DNA of 64,000 nt from Pasteurellaceae bacterium RH1A (GTDB lineage Bacteria; Pseudomonadota; Gammaproteobacteria; Enterobacterales; Pasteurellaceae): the NCBI GenBank assembly GCA_012221805.1, contig CP015195.1:2250447-2314446 (forward strand). Reading direction: 5' to 3'. Positions 57,962-64,000 of this stretch are shown here, in pieces. The stretch's first letter is position 1, and every line of letters starts with the position of its first letter. The position numbers and the translations under genes are program-made. The notes under the pieces were generated by a model, which was given only the letters and a program-made list of their open reading frames with translations, did no database searches and was not told the origin of the DNA.

Positions 57962-58019
57962 ACAAGCGGGGAAATGGGGGCGGTTTTTTGCAAAAAAACG
58001 CCTCAAACCCACCGCTTGT
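57962..58019. repeat. Inverted USS pair after yccS
   Basis: ACAAGCGGGG and CCACCGCTTGT, with GGCGGTTTTTTGCAAAAAAACGCC (inner arms GGCGTTT/AAACGCC-like) between. Probably a terminator. Confidence 0.7.
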
Positions 58020-58118
58020 TGATTGGAAAATTTTGCGAAGGACTTAACACTTTTAAGGATTGGTGGTGGCAGCGGGGCGGATAAGTTTGTATAGTAGGCA
58101 GAAAAAGGGAGTTGCACC

Positions 58119-58715
58119 ATGGAGAGAATGAGACCGCTTTTGCCCAGCCAGCTGACAGACTGCCAGCTTTCTCAACTAGAGGCCTTATCTAAAGGATCGA
58201 TTATTTATACTCAGGGGGATGCCGCCCGTGAGTTTTATTTTTTGCAGTCGGGCCTGGTGGGGCTTTACCATACCCTGGAAAATGGCAAGGAGAGCCTGGT
58301 GCGGCTTTATCATTCGGGCGATTATTTTGGCTTTCGCACCCTCTTTGGCGATAATCGCTACCATTGTTCAGCCAAGGTTTTGCAAACGGCTGATATTTTA
58401 CGCCTTCATCTTCAAGACAAATCCAAGTTCCTGGCCAGCAATCCCAGCCTTACCAATGCCTTAATCCAACAGCTTGCGGTGGAGTTGCAAGATGCCGAGC
58501 GGCGTTTGGCTCAAACGGCCTATAAGCGCAGTTATGAGCGGGTTATGGAAACTATTGTGAGCCTGACCCAGCGTTACCCTGATTACCCTTGGACCTATCG
58601 GGAAATTGCCGAGTTTTCAGGCTGCGAAACCGAAACGGCCATTCGGGTCAGCCGTGAGCTGAAAAAGCAGGGGATCTTGGATGGAGATTGCCGGCATTTG
58701 AAAATAAGTGGGTAG
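58119..58715 (+). CDS. Crp/Fnr-family transcriptional regulator
   Basis: A 198-residue protein with an N-terminal cyclic-nucleotide-binding-like beta roll (IIYTQGDAAREFYFLQSGLVG) and a C-terminal winged helix (WTYREIAEFSGCETETAIRVSRELKKQG, here YREIAEFSGCETETAIRVSR). No Fnr-type cysteine cluster at the N-terminus, so not an iron-sulfur sensor. Effector and targets unknown. Confidence 0.88.
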   Translation: MERMRPLLPSQLTDCQLSQLEALSKGSIIYTQGDAAREFYFLQSGLVGLYHTLENGKESLVRLYHSGDYFGFRTLFGDNRYHCSAKVLQTADILRLHLQDKSKFLASNPSLTNALIQQLAVELQDAERRLAQTAYKRSYERVMETIVSLTQRYPDYPWTYREIAEFSGCETETAIRVSRELKKQGILDGDCRHLKISG

Positions 58716-58737
58716 AGAAGAATAGGGATGGTAAGGA

Positions 58738-58760
58738 TGGCGCCAGCGTCCACCCCATCT
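58738..58760. repeat. Fragment of palindromic element family A
   Basis: GATGGCGCCAGCGTCCACCCC matches only the left end of family A; the remaining element is lost or cut by the family B array that follows. Confidence 0.6.
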
Positions 58761-58795
58761 TGTCCAAAACATCAAAATGTGATTAAACGTGATCG

Positions 58796-58956
58796 GTAGG
58801 GACGCATTGCATGCGTCCACAAACAAGACATTATATCAAATATTGATGAGGCATAAATATCGTAACGGACGCATTGCATGCGTCCACAAACAAGACATTA
58901 TATCAAATATTGATGAGGCATAAATATCGTAACGGACGCATGCAATGCGTCCCTAC
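58796..58956. repeat. Family B palindromic element expanded as 67-bp tandem repeat
   Basis: Two direct copies of a 67-bp unit (from 58800 and 58867) begin GGACGCATTGCATGCGTCCA and continue through ACATTATATCAAATATTG to TAAATATCGTAAC. A final inverted arm GGACGCATGCAATGCGTCC starts at 58934. Outer ends are GTAGGGACGC and GCGTCCCTAC. Confidence 0.9.
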
Positions 58957-59037
58957 AAAAGGCTATTTAAGTTCAATGGTAAGGTTTTGAACAGTTGTGG
59001 CGCCATCAAAGAGACAATCAAACTATCAAAAGGTTGA

Positions 59038-60183
59038 TTAGATCTTACTAAAATCCACCAAGGCACTTGGGCTGATGTCGCTGATGGTTTTGTTGCTGGT
59101 CAGCGTCATGGCCACCCGCATTTCTTTCTTGAAGATGTCGAGCATATTTTCCACACCTGCCTGGCCGGCGGTGCTCAGTGCATAGACAAAGGCACGGCCC
59201 AGCATGGTGGCATCGGCACCGAGGGCGATCATCCGCACCACATCTAGCCCGTTACGCACACCGCCATCGGCGAGAATTTTGATGTCACCCTTCACCGCAT
59301 CGGCAATGGCCGGCAGGGCCTTGGCAGAAGAAAGCACGCCGTCTAGCTGGCGGCCGCCGTGGTTAGAGACCACAATCCCATCTGCCCCGAAACGGACGGC
59401 ATCCTTGGCATCTTCTGCGTCTAAAATCCCCTTGATAACCATTGGGCCATCCCAGAATTCACGGATCCACTCTAGGTCTTTCCAGCAAATGGACGGGTCG
59501 AAGTTGGCGGTTAGCCAGCCGATATAGTCATCTAGGCCCACATCCTTACCCATATATTTGGACACATTACCCAGCGTGTGTGGCTTGCCCTTAATGCCCA
59601 CATCCCAGGCCCAGAAAGGGTGGGTGATGCCTTGTAGGATACGGCGGATTTCCTTGTAAGGGCCGCTCATGCCTGAGTGCATATCGCGGTAGCGGGCGCC
59701 TGGGGTTGGCATATCTACGGTGAAAACGAGGGTGGAGCAGCCAGCGGCCTTGGCCCGCTCAAGGGCATTTTTCATAAAGCCACGGTCTTTTAAAACATAA
59801 AGCTGGAACCACATTGGGCGCTTGATGGCAGGCGCCACTTCTTCAATGGGGCAGATAGACACGGTTGAAAGGGTAAAGGGAATGCCCTTGTTGTCTGCCG
59901 CTCTGGCCGCCTGCACCTCACCACGGCGGGCATACATACCACAGGCACCGACAGGGGCAAGGGCAACAGGCATGGAGAGTTTTTCGCCAAAGAGTTCAAT
60001 TTCGGTGTTTAATTCAGACATATCGGTTAAGACCCGTTGTCTGAGGGCTATATCTTCTAAATCACTAATATTACGTTTGAGGGTTTGTTCCGCATAAGAG
60101 CCGCCATCGGCATAGTGGAACATAAACGGTGGAACTTTACGGCGGGCCGCTTCTCGGTAGTCATTTGCAGATGAAATAATCAT
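59038..60183 (-). CDS. lldD: L-lactate dehydrogenase (quinone, FMN) LldD
   Basis: A 381-residue FMN enzyme oxidising L-lactate to pyruvate at the inner membrane. [24 protein letters not shown] and the catalytic His275 in [10 protein letters not shown] are intact. L-lactate is a key carbon source for this family in hosts. An exact CRP site lies 95 bases upstream. Confidence 0.96.
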   Translation of the reverse strand: MIISSANDYREAARRKVPPFMFHYADGGSYAEQTLKRNISDLEDIALRQRVLTDMSELNTEIELFGEKLSMPVALAPVGACGMYARRGEVQAARAADNKGIPFTLSTVSICPIEEVAPAIKRPMWFQLYVLKDRGFMKNALERAKAAGCSTLVFTVDMPTPGARYRDMHSGMSGPYKEIRRILQGITHPFWAWDVGIKGKPHTLGNVSKYMGKDVGLDDYIGWLTANFDPSICWKDLEWIREFWDGPMVIKGILDAEDAKDAVRFGADGIVVSNHGGRQLDGVLSSAKALPAIADAVKGDIKILADGGVRNGLDVVRMIALGADATMLGRAFVYALSTAGQAGVENMLDIFKKEMRVAMTLTSNKTISDISPSALVDFSKI

Positions 60184-60277
60184 TAGAACCTCTTTATATA
60201 AATAAGAATAATTATCTTTTAAGTGTAAAACAAATGTTAAGAGAAGGGCAGTAAAATAGGAAAATTTTTTACTGAAA

Positions 60278-60293
60278 TGTGACGGAGTTCACA
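60278..60293 (-). promoter_or_regulatory. CRP site upstream of lldD
   Basis: TGTGACGGAGTTCACA is an exact TGTGA-N6-TCACA. On the minus strand TATTTT (60258-60253) would place the site near -40 and TAACAT (60239-60234) near -60; both are usable CRP positions. Confidence 0.8.
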
Positions 60294-60303
60294 AAAAATG
60301 GAG

Positions 60304-60326
60304 GTGCGTTTAAAAAACAAACGCAC
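60304..60326 (-). terminator. Terminator of the lipoprotein gene
   Basis: GTGCGTTT/AAACGCAC with a seven-base A-rich loop; on the minus strand the stem is followed by CTCCATTTTTT. It lies between the lipoprotein and lldD. Confidence 0.65.
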
Positions 60327-60337
60327 TTTGGAGGAGA

Positions 60338-60886
60338 TTAGAGCAGGAGGGCGGCGCCCCACTTGATAATATCAAAGAAAAATTTATTTTGGCCTGTGGC
60401 GACACCATCAGGATTATTGGGTTCTGTGGCAGCTTGTTCAGCCATACCGCTCATATATTGGCCCTTCACCACGGCCAAATCATCCCGTGCCTGCTTGCGT
60501 AAGACCTCGCATTGTTGGGCCTTAAGGGGCTTATAATCGCTTTGTTTGTATTGTTTAAAGAGCAAGGTGGCATAGCCCATGGATTTTTCATCTTCTTGTA
60601 AGATCTTCACATAATCGGCCCCGATAACCTCTTCAAGCGGGTAGAAAAAGACATATTGGGAATGAATATAGGCATCTTCCTTGGAAAAATGTTGCTGCTG
60701 AATGCGGGTTAAGTTGGGGTAAATACAGGCTTCTGCCTGGCGGCTGAGTGCCACCCAGCGTTGGGCATCCTTATCGCTTAATACATAATCGGCATTGGCA
60801 AATTCCCCAGGGAAGGCTGTTTGCTTAGACGAGGTGCTGCAAGCGCTGATGAGGACAAGCAGGGCTGGCAGGAGTAATTTTTTCAT
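60338..60886 (-). CDS. Pasteurellaceae-type lipoprotein, unknown function
   Basis: A 182-residue protein with a lipobox (VLISAC, Cys16) after a short signal peptide. The mature part ([34 protein letters not shown]) may belong to DUF5358, a family I associate with Haemophilus and relatives; this is from memory. The Ser at +2 suggests outer-membrane sorting. Confidence 0.75.
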   Translation of the reverse strand: MKKLLLPALLVLISACSTSSKQTAFPGEFANADYVLSDKDAQRWVALSRQAEACIYPNLTRIQQQHFSKEDAYIHSQYVFFYPLEEVIGADYVKILQEDEKSMGYATLLFKQYKQSDYKPLKAQQCEVLRKQARDDLAVVKGQYMSGMAEQAATEPNNPDGVATGQNKFFFDIIKWGAALLL

Positions 60887-60959
60887 GCTGTTATCAACCT
60901 ATAAGATCTCATAAAACGGGCGGCATTCTAACAATAATTGGCGGGAAGTAAAGCAATAA

Positions 60960-60995
60960 AGGCTGCCTGGGCCGATCAAAGCCAAGGCAGCCTGA
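60960..60995 (-). terminator. sdaC terminator
   Basis: AGGCTGCCT and AGGCAGCCT arms with an inner TGGC/GGCC pairing; on the minus strand followed by TTTATTG. Confidence 0.75.
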
Positions 60996-61007
60996 AAGAA
61001 AGGTGGC

Positions 61008-62234
61008 TTAGAAGAGGCCGTAAACTACAGCGGAAATGGCAATAAGCCCCATCACGGTAACAAAAATATTGCTAAGTTGGCCCTGGTAGCGTTTCATAGC
61101 AGGGATTTTGGCAATGGCATACATTGGCATAATAAACAAGATGGCGGCAATGATTGGCCCGCCTAGGGATTCAATTAGGCCTAAGATGCTTGGGTTGATA
61201 ATGGCCACGCCCCAAAGGGTAAAGAGGAAAAAGACAGCCGTGAAGCGGTTTAATTTTTTAGGCTCAACCTGAGTTTGGGTGCATTTTCTGATCAAGCCCT
61301 CTAAACCTTCTCGTGCGCCCAAGTAGTGGCCGAAGAAGGAGCTAGTAATGGCCAAAAAGGCAATGAGTGGCCCCAAATAAGAGATGTAAGGGTTGTCGAA
61401 CTTATTGGCCAGATAAGACAAAATACTGATGTTTTCTGCCTTGGCTTGGGCTAGATCTTGAGGCGTGAGGGAAAGCACGCAGCTAAAGACAAAGAGCATA
61501 ACAAAGAAGAGGAGAACGCTGGATGTGCCTTTGAGAGTGCGGCTAACGTGTTTTTCTGTTAAGGCCTCATCTTGGTATTCCCGCTGCTGGGATTGGGCAA
61601 AGGAAGAAATAGCTGGGGAATGGTTAAAGGAGAAAACCAAGACAGGAATGGTTATCCAAAGGGTGTGGATAAAGGCGCCTGCACTTGGCACTTCATTTAA
61701 CATGGAGGTATTCCATTCAGGAATTAAATAAAGGGAGAGGACAAATAAAATAATAACCAGGGGATAAACCAAAAATTCGGTAATTTTCAGCATGATTTTC
61801 TCCCCCATTAACATGACCGAAATAAGGCCTGCAATTAGGAGAAAGGAGAGCAAGGCTCGATTAGGGGAAGCCATGCCTAATTGATGGACAATAAAAGAAT
61901 CCACGGTATTGGTAATGCCATTTCCATAAATTAAGAGAATGGGGAAAATAGCAAAAAAGTAGAGGAGGGTAATTAATTTTCCTGCGGTTTTACCGAAATG
62001 TTCTTCGACCACTTGGGTAATATCGCTGCCTGGTTTTTTAGACGACAGCACAAAGCGGGCCAGGCCACGGTGGGCCAAATAGGTCATGGGCCCGACCAGA
62101 AGTGCCATCACCACCAAGGGCCAAAAGCCATTCGTGCCGGCATTGATGGGCAAAAAGAGTACGCCTGCCCCAACAGCCGTGCCAAATAAATTTAGCACCC
62201 ACAAGAGATCAAATTTATTCCATTTGGTTTTCAT
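61008..62234 (-). CDS. sdaC: Serine transporter SdaC (HAAAP family)
   Basis: A 408-residue carrier with 11 predicted helices; [20 protein letters not shown] (20 residues) and [15 protein letters not shown] are HAAAP signatures. It imports serine with protons. ATG 62234 with GGAG six bases upstream is chosen; the ATG at 62246 is part of that Shine-Dalgarno. No serine deaminase gene is adjacent. Confidence 0.9.
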   Translation of the reverse strand: MKTKWNKFDLLWVLNLFGTAVGAGVLFLPINAGTNGFWPLVVMALLVGPMTYLAHRGLARFVLSSKKPGSDITQVVEEHFGKTAGKLITLLYFFAIFPILLIYGNGITNTVDSFIVHQLGMASPNRALLSFLLIAGLISVMLMGEKIMLKITEFLVYPLVIILFVLSLYLIPEWNTSMLNEVPSAGAFIHTLWITIPVLVFSFNHSPAISSFAQSQQREYQDEALTEKHVSRTLKGTSSVLLFFVMLFVFSCVLSLTPQDLAQAKAENISILSYLANKFDNPYISYLGPLIAFLAITSSFFGHYLGAREGLEGLIRKCTQTQVEPKKLNRFTAVFFLFTLWGVAIINPSILGLIESLGGPIIAAILFIMPMYAIAKIPAMKRYQGQLSNIFVTVMGLIAISAVVYGLF

Positions 62235-62322
62235 ATCCAACTCCATAAAAAATAAAAAAGAAAGATTAACCCTGATATGGTAATAAATGAGCTAGGCTGG
62301 TTCAAAGGGAGAATGCCATTCT

Positions 62323-62338
62323 TGTGATTAAGATCACG
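62323..62338 (-). promoter_or_regulatory. CRP-like site upstream of sdaC
   Basis: TGTGATTAAGATCACG differs from the exact palindrome at one base. A minus-strand TACCAT (62282-62277) would put the site near -60. The rest of the 62235-62448 gap is AT-rich with nothing else recognised. Confidence 0.65.
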
Positions 62339-62448
62339 ATTTATGAAAAGAAATTTTGAAAGTATCTCTGACAGATAAGTTTTTTTATTTTAATAAAATA
62401 ATATAGCTTATCTATTAGGTTGGTATTTAAACAAGGATAAATAATAAA

Positions 62449-62506
62449 ACAAGCGGCTGGAAAATGCGATTTTTTTGCAAATTTCATTGTGTTTTTGCCC
62501 GCTTGT
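62449..62506. repeat. Inverted USS pair between rplS and sdaC
   Basis: ACAAGCGGC and GCCCGCTTGT with TTTTTTTGCAAATTT between; lies just beyond the rplS terminator. Confidence 0.65.
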
Positions 62507-62512
62507 AAAAAC

Positions 62513-62538
62513 AAAAGGCTTGGAAATCCAAGCCTTTT
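62513..62538 (-). terminator. Terminator of the rimM-trmD-rplS operon
   Basis: AAAAGGCTTGG/CCAAGCCTTTT with an AAAT loop; on the minus strand followed by TGTTTTTAC. Confidence 0.9.
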
Positions 62539-62549
62539 GCAGATTGCGA

Positions 62550-62900
62550 TTAGTCGCCCAAACGCTCTTTGATACGTGCAGATTTACCGCTGCGCTCACG
62601 TAGGTAGTAAAGTTTGGCCTTACGAACCGCACCCTTACGTTTAACAGTGATAGTATCAATTACTGGTGAGTGAGTTTGGAAAACACGCTCAACGCCTACG
62701 CCGTTAGAGATCTTGCGGAGGGTGAACGCTGAGTGCAAGCCACGGTTACGAATTGCAATAACCACGCCTTCGAACGCTTGCAAACGTTTTTTGCTACCTT
62801 CTACTACCCATACTTTTACTTCCAAAGTGTCACCAGGACGGAAGCTTGGTACGTTTTGTTTTAACTGTTCTTGTTCAATTTGTTTAATGATGTTACTCAT
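62550..62900 (-). CDS. rplS: 50S ribosomal protein L19
   Basis: A 116-residue protein ([23 protein letters not shown]-type core [29 protein letters not shown]). Last gene of the conserved rpsP-rimM-trmD-rplS operon. Confidence 0.98.
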   Translation of the reverse strand: MSNIIKQIEQEQLKQNVPSFRPGDTLEVKVWVVEGSKKRLQAFEGVVIAIRNRGLHSAFTLRKISNGVGVERVFQTHSPVIDTITVKRKGAVRKAKLYYLRERSGKSARIKERLGD

Positions 62901-62928
62901 AATAAAATTTTCCTAGATGTAACTGAAT

Positions 62929-63681
62929 CTATTGATGACGCTGTTTGATTTTTCTTAACAACGCCGCTTGTTCGCCAGTCAGAGCTAGGTTTTCCAATAG
63001 CTCAGGGCGTCTTAACCACGTTCGCTCTAGCGACTGTTCCAGTCGCCATTTGCGGATTTCTTCGTGGTGTCCCGACATCAGCACGGGCGGTACAGGTTGG
63101 CCATCAAGCACTTCTGGGCGGGTGTAGTGCGGGCAATCTAAAAGCCCGGTGGCAAAGGAATCTTCATCTGCCGAGGCCTGCTTGCCTAACACCCCTGGGA
63201 CAAACCGTGCAACTGCATCAATCAATGCCATTGCAGGAATTTCCCCGCCTGTTAAGACATAATCCCCAATCGACCACTCTTCATCAATTTCTGCCTGAAT
63301 TAGGCGTTCATCAATGCCTTCGTAGCGGCCGCAAACCAAAATCAACTTTTGGTTGCCAGACAAGGTTTTCACGCCTGCCTGATCGAGTTTTCTGCCCTGA
63401 GGCGAAAGGTAAATCACCTTTACTTCGCCCTCGCCTTTTGCAAGTTCTGCTGCCTTTCGTGCCGCTTGTATCGCATCACGCAGGGGCTGAACCATCATCA
63501 ACATACCCGGCCCACCGCCATAAGGACGGTCGTCCACCGTTTTATGTTTATCCAAGGTGAAATCTCGAGGATTCCAGCACTGGATCTGCAAAAGGTCTTG
63601 CTTAACTGCTCTGCCTGTTACCCCAAAGTCCGTAATGGCTTTAAACATTTCAGGGAATAACGAAATGATCCCTATCCACAT
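62929..63681 (-). CDS. trmD: tRNA (guanine-N1)-methyltransferase TrmD
   Basis: A 250-residue SPOUT methyltransferase for m1G37. [26 protein letters not shown] and [15 protein letters not shown] form the trefoil knot. 28 bases before rplS. Confidence 0.97.
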   Translation of the reverse strand: MWIGIISLFPEMFKAITDFGVTGRAVKQDLLQIQCWNPRDFTLDKHKTVDDRPYGGGPGMLMMVQPLRDAIQAARKAAELAKGEGEVKVIYLSPQGRKLDQAGVKTLSGNQKLILVCGRYEGIDERLIQAEIDEEWSIGDYVLTGGEIPAMALIDAVARFVPGVLGKQASADEDSFATGLLDCPHYTRPEVLDGQPVPPVLMSGHHEEIRKWRLEQSLERTWLRRPELLENLALTGEQAALLRKIKQRHQ

Positions 63682-63715
63682 AAAGCCCTACTATTACGTT
63701 CCTGCATACCTGAGG

Positions 63716-64000
63716 TTAGAAACCAGCGTCCCATTCCACCGTAATGGTTTTGGTGGTGAGATCGACTCTTTTAACTACTTGTTCGTATAAAAACGGAATT
63801 AACCGCTCTTGTTTGCCGAAAGCATCTTTACCGTTGGCTTTAACTACCAAGACATCATTTGAGCCGGTTTCCATCATTTCGGATACCACACCCATTTGAT
63901 AGCCTTCGGTATTCACCACTGCACAACCGATTAAGTCATGCCAATAATAATCGCCCTCTTCCAACTCAGGGAAAACGGCCAAGTCCACGCCAATTTCGGC
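63716..64000 (-). CDS. rimM: Ribosome maturation factor RimM (C-terminal part)
   Basis: The frame is open to the window edge; the visible 94 residues hold the PRC-barrel domain ([40 protein letters not shown]). RimM binds S19 in the 30S head. Operon position before trmD supports the call. Confidence 0.95.
   Translation of the reverse strand, partial: AEIGVDLAVFPELEEGDYYWHDLIGCAVVNTEGYQMGVVSEMMETGSNDVLVVKANGKDAFGKQERLIPFLYEQVVKRVDLTTKTITVEWDAGF

Noticed and set aside
58796..58956. Possible CRISPR array
   Set aside because: The repeats are 67-bp direct copies with no unique spacers, carry terminal palindromes, and have no cas genes nearby.

Overview
The window is a chromosomal segment of a member of the Pasteurellaceae. 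The gene content (dcw division cluster, DcuB-type carriers, MetS-type symporter, YccS, RimM-TrmD-L19) fits this family. The DNA is also studded with the ACAAGCGGT core and its reverse complement ACCGCTTGT, the uptake signal sequence (USS) of the Actinobacillus pleuropneumoniae / Mannheimia / Haemophilus ducreyi branch, often followed by a TTTGCAAA-like tract. I cannot name the species from sequence alone.

Layout. 1-2055: end of a membrane protein gene, then an acyl carrier protein, a ketoacyl synthase and a ketoacyl-synthase-like protein, followed by periplasmic protease PtrA. 5055-6391: three AT-rich small genes that look like orphan immunity genes, bounded by palindromic repeats. 6410-8639: typA and a divergent metal-binding HMA protein. 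8762-16721: murG-murC-ddl-ftsQ-ftsA-ftsZ-lpxC. 16769-18636: an alanine/glycine:sodium symporter with a tandem glycine riboswitch, separated from the gene by an inserted inverted-repeat element. 18815-22231: an AT-rich island of four unusual genes (unknown, SUKH-like, two leucine-rich-like), a decayed RHS toxin core, and palindromic repeats, ending at a duplicated tRNA-Leu/tRNA-Gly array. 23069-29131: fabA, proA, then recA-recX-yqfB-zinc-ribbon-tsaC-aroE. 29239-40366: two DcuB-type C4-dicarboxylate carriers, erpA, a cystine-type ABC importer, birA-murB, dapF, an outer-membrane barrel, glyQ and an M23 peptidase. 40695-50970: rne, a MetP/MetS-type importer, coaBC-dut-slmA-yheU, crp, dtd-yihY, a small hydrolase. 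51031-55702: mtnN and the mannitol operon mtlA-mtlD-mtlR. 55801-62234: yccS, a Crp/Fnr regulator, lldD, a lipoprotein, sdaC. 62550-64000: rplS, trmD and part of rimM.

How it works together. Carbon and redox control is visible: near-perfect CRP sites precede mtlA (three in a row), lldD and sdaC and lie at typA, and the crp gene itself is in the window. FNR-type sites lie at erpA and one dcu gene, a LexA box at recA, and a FabR/FadR-like operator at fabA.

Two themes stand out. First, ftsA, birA and a zinc-ribbon gene each carry a single-base deletion in a short G or C run. Two of these genes are normally essential, so sequence error is the leading explanation. Second, several families of dispersed palindromic elements fill the intergenic gaps and bound almost every gene of the two AT-rich islands, giving a cassette-like layout of immunity-type genes next to an RHS remnant.
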